A stretch of 64,000 nt of DNA, taken from the NCBI GenBank assembly GCA_900239685.1, contig OENT01000361.1:62001-126000 (forward strand), in the 5' to 3' direction. The notes under the pieces are model-generated. The model was given only the letters and a program-made list of their open reading frames with translations. It was not told the DNA's origin and ran no database searches. This DNA is from Rotaria macrura (lineage: Eukaryota; Rotifera; Eurotatoria; Philodinida; Philodinidae). Positions 1 through 9,610 of this stretch are shown here, one piece after another. Each line of letters begins with the position of its first letter. The stretch's first letter is position 1. The position numbers were made by a program, and so were the translations under genes.

Positions 1-669
1 TATATTCAGCAATTATCGACAATCATTCAATATGTTTATGTTCTGAAATGAAAAAAATGCAATGAAAATATGAAGTCCATTAGAGCATGAGTTTGTCAAA
101 GGACAATATGATCGAGAAACTATTCGCAAGCATAGAGCGATGGAATTTTACAAATAATACAGGGTCTATATCTGCTCGAGATACAAATGAAATCTTTATT
201 TTCTGCTGACTTACAAAAATCGCTCCATGTCTCTCTCTTTCAATAATACAAAGATGCAACATCAAAGTGCACAATCTATCGAAATAAAAAAGATTTCTCA
301 GCATCGCTGAAAGTGTACGTTTATATATCATAATGGAAATCTGTGATGAATTCTAAACTTGTATGTCACATATTCCTAGACATCAAACTCTTCTGGAAAA
401 ACAAATTGTTTTTCGTTCTAACAACTATCATTTAAAAAGTAAACAGACGTTGTAAACTAGGCCATTTTAACTGGGACGATAGTGTTGTGATAGGGCTGGT
501 TTATCTTACTGTAGTTTTTTTTCTCGTTCTGTTGATTTTTTTGTGCCTTGTCAGTGATGACTCATGCATTTTACCCATGTATTTATATTTACATGTATAC
601 TAACTATGTGTTACTTCATACGATAATACTAAAACTTACAGAAACTAGAAAAATCACCGTATCATCATT
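1..669. other. non-coding stretch upstream of the cupin gene
   Basis: AT-rich sequence without a convincing coding exon. The only long open frame (80-331, minus) has no recognisable domain and looks like noise. The last part (about 590-669) is presumably promoter and 5' UTR of the gene that starts at 670. AG acceptor-like sites at about 641 and 648 leave room for a spliced or trans-spliced leader. Confidence 0.6.
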
Positions 670-1407
670 ATGCAGCTTCGTTCGGATCTCTCTATTCCAC
701 ATGTCGTTGACTCTAATTTAATTCCTTATGTTGATTCACCTCAGCCAGGTGTTCGACGTCGAATGTTAGATCGAACAGGAAATGAAGTAGCTCGTGCTAC
801 AACAATTGTAAAGTACGATTCATTTGCACGATTTCCTCGTCATACTCATAGTGCTGGTGAAGAATTCGTTATATTGGATGGAGTATTTTCTGATGATCTT
901 ACGGGTGAGCATGGGCCACTATACTATTGTCGACATGGCATTGGTACAGAACATGAACCTTGGACAGGTGAACAAGGGGCTGTATTGTTAGTCAAACTTC
1001 GTCAAATGAATGATCGTACAGAAACGCCAATCGTTATTGTCGATACAGAAACGTCGAAAGAATGGAAAGCAACAGATGGCGATGTCAAAAAACAACGTCT
1101 CGATTTATTCTCAAATGCAAAAACAGGTGAATGTGTATGGATGGAAAAATGGGAAGCTGGTTATGCAAGCGATCAATGGATTGTTGGCCAAGGTGGTGAA
1201 GAAATATTTGTGCTCAAAGGTGATATGAGCTTTGAAAATGTCGATGGAACACATGATGAAAACAATAAACATACTTGTACACAAGGATTTTGGATAAGAC
1301 GACCTACTAGCTGGGCTGGACTACAATTCAAAGTCAAAAGCGAAAATGGATGTCAATTCTTTATCAAGACAGGACATTTAGCTATGGATCTTAGTGAGAT
1401 TCAATAA
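670..1407 (+). CDS. two-cupin (ChrR-like) domain protein
   Basis: A single uninterrupted exon encodes 245 aa, probably a cytosolic metal-binding bicupin. The N-terminal half matches the ChrR cupin pattern (cupin_7 type). HTH at residues 58-60, E64 and H95 lie where that family keeps its HxH...E...H metal ligands, followed by the typical VLLVKLRQ strand (106-112). The second half repeats the fold with GGEEIFVLKG (175-184) but lacks the HxH pair, so it probably binds no metal. ChrR itself is a bacterial anti-sigma factor; there is no sign of its zinc-binding N-terminal region here, so the name describes the fold only. The stop codon TAA lies inside an AATAAA box (1403-1408). The lack of introns and the bacterial flavour suggest possible horizontal acquisition, which is common in bdelloids. 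Enzyme activity is unknown. Confidence 0.85.
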   Translation: MQLRSDLSIPHVVDSNLIPYVDSPQPGVRRRMLDRTGNEVARATTIVKYDSFARFPRHTHSAGEEFVILDGVFSDDLTGEHGPLYYCRHGIGTEHEPWTGEQGAVLLVKLRQMNDRTETPIVIVDTETSKEWKATDGDVKKQRLDLFSNAKTGECVWMEKWEAGYASDQWIVGQGGEEIFVLKGDMSFENVDGTHDENNKHTCTQGFWIRRPTSWAGLQFKVKSENGCQFFIKTGHLAMDLSEIQ

Positions 1408-1408
1408 A
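1403..1408 (+). promoter_or_regulatory. candidate poly(A) signal overlapping the cupin stop codon
   Basis: AATAAA spans the last codon and the stop TAA (1405-1407). If used, the 3' UTR would be only about 10-30 nt. No second close AATAAA is apparent just downstream. Confidence 0.4.
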
Positions 1409-4176
1409 CACGCAGGTTCTTTTTGTTACCTTGACCTTTGGATTCAAATTATTGAATATCCTTTAAAATATATAAAATTTAAAAAAAACAAGAAATCTGT
1501 AGGATTATTTTAGACAATAAGTGAAAGACAGTCTTCGATGTTTTTCTTTTCTGTTTGAAAAACAGATTTCTATCACTTTTTCTAATAACCTTGAAACTTA
1601 ATTCTAACATTGGAGTTCGCATAATTTTCATTCATTTTTTCAAAGGAATTTGTTTAAATCCATGACAATAAGTATCGTCGAATGAAATGAACCATTTCCA
1701 AAACAACTTTGTATGTGTTGACGACTAGCAAATATTTCCTAGAGACAAATTTTGGTTAGAAAAATCTTTAGTCGTTTATCATTAAAAATTGTATCTATGA
1801 TATAGATCAGAAGAAGAATAACACAAATAATATGAACTTTACACTATTTTACTGCTTGTACAATTCAATAAAATCAATCGATAGTGCACCAAAGGTATTC
1901 CCTAATGAAAGTAAAGAGACCATCGTTCCATAATAGTATTAGTATTCCATGAGTTAGAAACAATGAATGTCAAATGACTGAGGTCAAGTAAATAGTGGGC
2001 TTAATTATGATCAATGTAATTTCATATCATATGTTATTGATATGATTACCGTGAACATTATCATCTATCGAGATAAAATTCTATTCGTGGACTTTGATTC
2101 AGGAACACATGTCTTGATATATCACGTGCATTAATCAAATCTTGTTCAGATGACTATTCTTTAGTTTGATGTCTATTAACTAAGTTTGTTTAATCATAAA
2201 CTATTTCTACTGTGTAGATAAACTTCTTCAACGAAAAAATTGCGAACCTTCACATCGCTCATGATTTCATTTGTACGATTCTGTTTGGAAGCATCAATTT
2301 AAATGCAGAACTGTAACTAAATATAATCAAAATACTGTTCAATTTTCGTTCATCGATATCTGTTTCGTAAGTATTGATATCGAATAAACTATTTCTTTGA
2401 CATTCGATTTAAGTTTAAATTAATTTGGTTCAAAATTCATATCGATCCGATTTTAATGTATATCTATTTATTGGAACACAAAATTATGAATTAGATCTTT
2501 TTACATGGCAAAAAAAAACATAACATTAGTTAGTAAAGGTCCATGAATTCGATTGATCGTCCATGTTTGTCAATGAAAAAAATCAAACCGTACTCTTCAA
2601 AAAAAACTTCGTACGACATCTATTTAGTAAGCAAATTTTATGCCAACGGCGGAGTCATCATTATGACATAAGATATTCGGGAAGATAGTTATGCCTAGAC
2701 GTTTTACATCTTACTTTTGAAAATTTGGGTATTATACTTTGGAAATTTGCGAAATTGATTAATACTAGTCAATTTCATTCGGTACTGCGATGATAATTTG
2801 TCACTGTTCTTGTTTTATTTAGATTATTCATTTTTTATTCTGAAGTATAATTCAAAAAAAACATTTGGATTTAACACCATATATGTTTTACTTCTTATCC
2901 AGAATGAAACATTAATCAAGCCCGAATATCTCAACGTACAGAATTTGTCTCGAAAATGAAAGAAATACCTTTAGGACAAGAGATGAGTTAAGTTTGTGTG
3001 ACGTAGCTGTTACTAATGGTCTGCTAGAGTAAAACAACGCATATATTCCATTTCTGAATAGTCGAATTGAACTTACCAATGTGGACAATTCTGAAGTGGT
3101 TTTCAAATTTAGTTTCAATACAATTGAATACTTAGGACATGAAATTATCTAAAAACGTTATTTTCAAATCGAATTTTTTTCCAATAGCACAGTAAGAATC
3201 AGTTTTAATTGCCAAACTAGGATTCGATGAAATATTTTGACCAAATTTACTATCTTGCGTCATGCATTTTTTGTTCTAAAAACCAATATCGATGAAAAAC
3301 GTTCAGAAGTGAAGACACTACCAATATACACAGCGAACTATTCATTTAGAAAGATTCCAAATAGCCGAGATATGTCAATCCTGAAAATGAATACGTACAT
3401 CTGTTGATTAAGAGTTGAGTAATACATCGAATGTTATGAGCATTCACATTTTATCATCGCATCTAACTGTTGAAAAATAAATTGTTTCGTAATCTAATGA
3501 AAATACATCTTCAAATGCTAATGTTGAGCATTTTCTTAAGGATCGAAATAATGCTAAAGATAGTATAGCTAGCTACTATCGAATAAGAGAATATTCTCAT
3601 TTTATTGTGTAGTAATCAGTTGAATGCTTCGAACGTTTCGAGACTCAGCCATGCATATGAGTGTCCAGCACTACCAACACTCTTTATTGAATTTCTGACA
3701 TATTTACATGGATACTGAAATGTTTTTTCTCAGAACTACGCCAGACTCCGCTAGATTCTTCATGTCACGAATATAGAAACTCAAGTATCTTAGCCATCGA
3801 TATGCACATGGAAGACGCTAGAGAAAAGTATTATTTTTCACGAATGATTCATTCTATCAAAACTCTGCCAACGTTGATAAATATCGATCATGATCTCAAT
3901 GGATGACTTGTGCTACAAACAAGTTTTAGAAACTTATTGTCAGTTTTGAACGACTTCTTAATATAGAATGCTGTTTGTTCTCGAATTTGGTTTATATTAT
4001 GTTCATTTAATCATAATTTTCATTTACGACGACAATTCACTATGGGGTCCTTGTAATTATAAACATGATTTGAACTGTTGTGTTCGGAAAAAAAAACAAA
4101 TATATACATATGATTGAGTATAGAATTTATCATATGTTTTATTAATTAAATTTTCCTTTGGATATAAGAGCCGAAT
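1408..4176. other. non-coding stretch, about 2.8 kb
   Basis: AT-rich, with no coding exon, tRNA or clear repeat recognised on either strand. The 68-aa minus frame at 2912-3118 has no domain and no splice context. Confidence 0.6.
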
Positions 4177-4184
4177 AAAAAAAA
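4177..4184 (-). terminator. RNA polymerase III terminator of tRNA-Val
   Basis: A run of eight A on the plus strand (T8 in the tRNA sense) starts about 9 nt past the tRNA 3' end. This is the expected Pol III stop. Confidence 0.75.
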
Positions 4185-4193
4185 TAAGAAGAG

Positions 4194-4266
4194 TGTTCTG
4201 TGCAGGTGTCGAACCTGCGACCTTCTGCGTGTTAAGCAGATGTGATAACCGCTACACCAACAGAAC
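4194..4266 (-). tRNA. tRNA-Val (anticodon AAC)
   Basis: A 73-nt cloverleaf reads on the minus strand. The acceptor stem GTTCTGT pairs perfectly with ACAGAAC. The anticodon stem TCTGC/GCAGA encloses the loop TTAACAC, which places AAC at positions 34-36. The T arm is GCAGG-TTCGACA-CCTGC and the discriminator is A. There is no intron, CCA is not encoded, and a T-run follows. Decayed look-alikes lie at about 4.5, 4.8, 5.1 and 5.4 kb. This copy keeps every pair and is probably functional. Confidence 0.93.
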
Positions 4267-4496
4267 TACATTTCAATGGATAATTTTTATCCAGCTAGTT
4301 TTGACTGTTTGGAACAATATGAAAAGCTTGACGTTGCTATTTACTAGATCTCTTGTAATTCAGACTACACCATTTGGCAAGACAAAAATATCTTACCAGT
4401 ATGTATATTTTAGAACTATTGCATTTTCTTGCTACAAATACGCTGCAATAACCAAACTGATGAATACCAGTGATGATTCAGGAAGAAAATGGCACT

Positions 4497-4569
4497 GTTC
4501 TACGCAGATGTCGCATGTGCGTCCTACCATGTTTTAGGCATATGTGATAACCGTTATATGAAGACAGTC
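4497..4569 (-). pseudogene. decayed tRNA-Val copy
   Basis: The segment lines up without gaps along nearly the full length of the intact tRNA 300 bp away. It shares the words GTTCTACGCAGATGTCG and ATGTGATAACCG (plus strand), the latter covering the D arm. The T arm, anticodon stem and acceptor no longer pair, so it cannot fold as a tRNA. It is best read as a duplicated and decayed tRNA gene. Confidence 0.7.
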
Positions 4570-4774
4570 ACATTTAGTTGGGCCCTTTTGTAAAGCAGCT
4601 CGTTAAAATTGCGTCCAGTAAAGTATTCAGCTCGTCTTTTCAATTCACATGATTTATTATTATCATCAGTGAACCCTGAATTGAGATTGAGAAACAGAAT
4701 TCTCAATAAGATTGAAAAAGAAGTACTCTTGTCTTCAATCTGAAGTTAGCGTCAGAGGACTAGAGCAAGGGATC

Positions 4775-4846
4775 AACGACAGGTGTAACCCACAATTTTT
4801 TTTAAATTCCATTGTTGTATGCAGGTATGATCATCGTTTAACCAAA
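4775..4846 (-). pseudogene. third, more degraded tRNA-like copy
   Basis: The plus-strand words CAGGTGTAACC (4780-4790) and GCAGGTATGATCATCGTTTA (4821-4840) align with the T arm and the anticodon-to-D-arm part of the intact tRNA, at about 580 bp distance. About 21 of 31 positions match over the second block by eye. The match is weak alone; its main support is the regular spacing of the series. Confidence 0.4.
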
Positions 4847-5094
4847 GAAATCCCACTTGCCCCGGCTGTTTTGAATGTAGCTACCTCTGACCGTCTTTCG
4901 CCAAGTACTGGTGTCGGCTCGCTCGCTCACTCTATCTCTATTTAGCATATCTCGAAAAATTGGAAAGCGAAAATTCTGATTTTCAGTGCAACGGATTCTA
5001 TAGTAGCCTTCTCTTCGACCTCATGGTAATGTTAAACAGTTGGGCAACCCATGACCGATAGAAATAAGCGAAACTACAAAAAACATAATCGTGA

Positions 5095-5142
5095 CGTGAT
5101 TGTGTTACGCCCGTATGATTACCGTTATACTATCAAAACAGC
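5095..5142 (-). pseudogene. fourth tRNA-like remnant
   Basis: GTGTTACGCCCGTATGATTA followed by CCGTTATAC (from 5102) resembles the anticodon-to-D-arm segment of the tRNA-Val copy and lies about 873 bp from it. No T arm is recognisable. Confidence 0.4.
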
Positions 5143-5392
5143 TTTGTACTCATGATTTTTTTCTGGCAGCATTTCTTCTATTGTCTACAGGCAGACATCA
5201 GAGTTTCCTTTTCGGACCGTCTATTCGTTGATAATGATCACTGCACAGCACTAGTCGAGGAAGTAATTCACAATTTCATGTAGCATGGGATAGTCTTCTC
5301 GCATAGAAGTTCATTTTTGTTAGTTATGACCTCAGCGATCACTGCAAATAGATATATTGCGTACTCAAAAAACAGTAATGAGACTACTTTGT

Positions 5393-5465
5393 ACAGAAAT
5401 CGAACATCTTATGATCGTCTGCGTGCCACATACATGTAACGCTAACACTCACCACATTCAGAAAA
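5393..5465 (-). pseudogene. fifth tRNA-like remnant
   Basis: The plus strand has a T-loop-like ATCGAAC (5399-5405), then GTCTGCGTG and ATGTAACGCTAACACTCACC. Order and spacing match the tRNA-Val gene 1.19 kb upstream. Stems do not pair. It closes the series of approximately 300-bp periodic copies. Confidence 0.4.
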
Positions 5466-7372
5466 GTACGTCTGATTCTGTTATTTCTACCCAACCAACT
5501 TTACTTGTGCTAGTGATAACTGGAAAGACGCTTCCTGTATTCTCTAAATTACACGTGTTCGGCAAAACCAGCTGACACTCATTCTTGGGTGAGATGGATT
5601 TAAAATCATAAAAGTTCTGAAAAATGTTTTTATAATGAAACATACTGTATGAAAAGTTGATTACGCATGCTGCAATCTATGAGCCATAATTAGTTGATGA
5701 TGAATATCAATACCAGTTTTTTTTCTCTTAAATACTTAACATCGCTGCAAATCTTCAAACTTCATCATAAATATGACATTTTTATCTTGTGATTCTCATT
5801 TTCTATGGAAAAATTGATATGAGCACTAGTTAAAAGATGGTAGAATTTTTCGATTGAACGAGGAAAGTTATAGAAAAAAAGGTTAACAATTACCACTATG
5901 ATAAAATGTGTCGCATGGGATGTGATTTGTGACACAAGGAACGACAGATTAGGGTACCATGCAACGTACTCCACTCGTTTTGACACATTTTTTCCAACAA
6001 AAACACGATACATGGAGGAGGCATTGTTCGAATCTGGCATACAAAGAATTAAAAAAACTTTTTCTTAAAAAGCATGTTATGACATTTTTTCAACTTATTT
6101 CCATGTCATTTCTCCTCTTCTGAATAACTCAAGCAAATAGGATCTTGGAATCTGTTCGGCATTGAGTTGGATCAATTTTTCTCGTAGATCATTTCAGCGT
6201 AGTTATTCATCTCTTGATCATCGACCGAGATTAACACGTACGTTCTCGAGTAATCAGTAATCGAAAAGTATTTTAGACAAAACATGATTCTGAAAATGGA
6301 TGTGTCCTACGTTCAATCGTGTTGTTTATTACAGTTATGTTTGCATAACAGAACGTCAAATGACTAGTCAGCACACAGACAACAGCAACGTCCTATACGA
6401 CGTATTTTAATTGGGACCCATTCCTATACTGAAGATCACAACATAAAAACTAACGACACATGTGCACGCCGCATTTTATTTTAATGTGATGTTTGACTTT
6501 GATTGAGATACAATTTCAGTATGCTTTATTCAGTAATTAATTGAACATTTAATAGTTTCTGTTGCATGCATCTATTATCTATCAGATAGTTGCGTTATTT
6601 TTTCATTGTTTTATTTAATAATTGATTATATATTTGTGGTTGTCATCTCTTCTCTTTAAAATCAATGTTTTTGGTATCGGCTTGTTCTTTTTGTTTACAA
6701 TATTTTTTGAGAATTCAACTTATTGATTGATTATCATCGACTGTTGGTAAATTAATTCGATGCTTTTATCAATTTTGAATATGCGTGCTCCATAGTGAGT
6801 TTCAAATTGTTTTCGACCAAGGAAGGCTTTTCATGTGTTTAAATTTGATATTCACTTCGTGATTTGTATTTTATTTTATTTTACCTCTAGCGTTTGAGAT
6901 GATAAAACGAATATTTTTTCGTTCTAGTCAACTTTGTCTCAAGCAATCAATCAATGATATGGTTTCATTAATTTCAATTACAAATCATATTATGAAGGTC
7001 GTATGCCTTCTCATTTAGAACGATGACCGTCAAATGAATGTGCATCTTTTGAATACGATTAAATTTCTTCACTGTCTTACAGTGACAAGTCAATATAAAT
7101 TCGAAACTAAAGTAAAATCACGTCTCATAATATATCATGAATCTAAAGTCAACCCAGTATTCTTCTGACAAACATTTGTTGGCAATTTACCATATTATAC
7201 ATGTATGTGTCATCACGATAGACATTGATATTTCATTCTTGATCGAACGAAATCTGTAATTATGTGTGCAAATATATCGTTGTTCGATGAGGCATAACCT
7301 TACTTGCTGATATTTAACTTGAAATCATTTACTATATCAACGAACATTCCTATAATTGCATCAAAAGAAAAG
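5466..7372. other. non-coding stretch upstream of the kinase gene
   Basis: AT-rich with no supported exon. The 91-aa minus frame at 5765-6040 has no domain, and its hydrophobic run looks like AT-bias. The last few hundred bases should hold the kinase promoter. Confidence 0.55.
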
Positions 7373-8583
7373 ATGGGTAATACATTGACCACGTATAGAT
7401 TCTGTAAGCATTTTTAATTTTAAATAAATTTCAACGAAAAAAGCAAACTACATTCATTCAGATTCCGCAGATGGACATGACAAAAGTACTGGCAGTGGAT
7501 CCTTGAAAAATCATACTTTTAAAATTCAAGGTCAGAATTACACTCTTCTTGAACGATTAGGTGGAGGAGCTTTTGGATCAGTTTGGTCGGCTATTAGAAA
7601 AGATGGTACGAATTAATTCAGAATGAAAGAACAGTATTTTCTGTTTCTGTTTTTCAACTAATAGGTCTTTCTGCTGCTGTGAAAGCTATAGATGTTAGTG
7701 GTAGAGTTAGAAGTGAATTTAACGCTAAGGAATTAGTGGACTCTTTCCAAAAAGAAGTTCGAATGGCATTTAAGATGCGTCAAGAAACAAAACATGTCGT
7801 AACTATTTTTGGATTTGATTTTGATATGCGAAGAGGCCTTGGATTAATTGCTATGGAGTTAGGTGGAGAATCATTAAGTCAACGGATTGAAAAATTACAT
7901 TCTATGAAAGATAAGAAAAGAAGATATCATCATCATATGGATCGTTCGATGACGAAGACAGGTGATTATATTGCATCGGGAGAGCGAAAAAATATATGGG
8001 TACAACTCGTCAAAATTGTACTAGCATTACATCAGCATCAAGTTGTGAGTACATCTAAATGGAAACTATGACGATAAAATGCAATGCTACCACTTCTAGA
8101 TTCATCGTGACATGAAACCAGACAATTTAGTTTTCTTTGGTCCCATCATGAAAATTGTCGACTTGGGTATTGCACAAAAAGAAGTTGCAGGGTTAGACAT
8201 TGTCGTTTGCTTACAAACAGACTTTGATTAGACCATTTATATGCATATATTTTGATATCAATGTTTCTTTTTTAATGCATAGGCTAGGTTCCAATGAAAT
8301 GAGTATCGGTACTCCTTATTATAGCGCACCCGAATGCTTTCATCACGGTGTAAAAATCTCATCAAAAGCTGATATTTGGTCGGCAGGTGCTATCCTGTAC
8401 AACATGACGTATGGCAACGCACCTTTAGATAATTCACCTCGTCCACCATATCCTATGCCATTGACACGTTCTCCTCATGTCAGAGATATAATCAGTCGTT
8501 GTCTCGAAAGAGATATTAATCGTCGTGGATCTCATACTTGGCTCGCTCAGCATCCTTATACAACTAATCCTGCACTTCTATAA
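7373..8583 (+). CDS. TTK/MPS1-like protein kinase, compact, possibly myristoylated
   Basis: Five exons (7373-7403, 7462-7605, 7665-8044, 8100-8191, 8283-8583) join in frame to 315 aa, almost all kinase domain. The glycine loop LGGGAFGSV is at 43-51, the ATP lysine in AVKAID is K65, and the catalytic loop HRDMKPDN has D189. The metal-binding motif is DLG (206-208) instead of DFG. The activation segment ends GTPYYSAPE (225-233). ILYNMTYG (253-260) and the following CLERDINRR region strongly recall TTK/MPS1, the spindle-checkpoint kinase. The N-terminal TPR region of true MPS1 is missing. The protein begins MGNTLT, which fits the N-myristoylation consensus (G2, T6), so membrane attachment is possible. 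The introns are 54-91 nt. It may be a lineage-specific MPS1 paralogue and not the checkpoint kinase itself. Confidence 0.85.
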
Positions 8584-9039
8584 ACCTATTTACATTAATT
8601 TTATCTTTTACGAAAACAAGCTCACGTAGAAAAAACCGAACAAGATAGAATTCTAATCAAAATAATCTGTATCTTCTCATCAAATATCAAAATTCCTTTG
8701 GCTGCATTGATTAGTTTCTATTGTTATGAATGGGCAGTATGAGGTCAATCGATTGTAGAGTTTAGTGTTTATCGTCAACAGCAATCGATGAAGAGTGATA
8801 TTATTCAAGATTCTTTGTAAGGTTTTTAAAATCGAGATTAATTAGAATAGCCAAGAGAATTCGATATTTTATATATTTTTCTTCGTTAGTAACTAATCCC
8901 CAATGAATTTCACACTTTTCCAGCCGGTTCCCAGAAGCCTGATAGCAAGAAAATGTTTGCCTGCATATTTTTTGTTGCTCCACCACGTAGATACCAAAAG
9001 TGCATTTCTCAGAATCTAAAAATGGTTTCTGTACCCAAT
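8584..9039. other. non-coding stretch after the kinase
   Basis: No exon or structural RNA recognised. It leads into the left arm of the foldback repeat. Confidence 0.5.
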
Positions 9040-9610
9040 GACTGCATGTCGCCGTTTGGCAAAAGCCTGTCGTAACTGATGAGAATTGTTGGACAATTCA
9101 CTTTTTTGAGTTCGATCATCGAAATACAATATTCTGTGTCTGTTCGTTTATTCATAAAGTTTATGCATGAAAGAAATGATTTGAATCTATATACAGTGCT
9201 TTTACACAGCTTTTTCCAACTTAAAATATACTTTGCCATGGAAAAACTTAAGTATACTAGTCTTCAGGGTGTGATGGCCAGGTGAAGTTTGGTGTTTCTT
9301 TATGTAAGTATAAACATTGAAATACACCCTTCCTCCCTCTTCACTCATATCCACATTCAAATCCATTACGACTTTGTCTACTATTTGTGTAGGATCACGA
9401 GTCTCGCGTAGTAGAATCTTACCGAGAAAAAGCCGTGCAAAAGCACTACATACACATTCGAATCATTTCTTTCATGTATAAACTTAATGAAGAAACGAAC
9501 AGACACAGAATATTGCACTTGAATGATCGAACTCGAAAAATGAATTTTCCCACAATTTTGACTCGTCACTGCCGGATGTTGCTGCCAAATGGCAACATTG
9601 GACCGGAACG
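9040..9610. repeat. large imperfect inverted repeat (foldback or MITE-like element)
   Basis: The left arm (about 9040-9280) and right arm (about 9390-9610) are reverse complements with scattered mismatches. The plus-strand left arm has CAATATTCTGTGTCTGTTCG (9127-9146), and the same word appears on the minus strand of the right arm (9500-9519). GAAAGAAATGAT is likewise shared. A spacer of about 110 bp separates them. Mirrored open frames in both arms follow from the symmetry. No transposase is seen, so this is probably an old non-autonomous DNA element. Confidence 0.75.

Noticed and set aside
1010..1228. Plus-strand open frame inside the cupin gene
   Set aside because: It overlaps the well-supported cupin reading frame and has no domain; a shadow.
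5765..6040. 91-aa minus-strand frame
   Set aside because: No domain and no supporting splice or promoter context.
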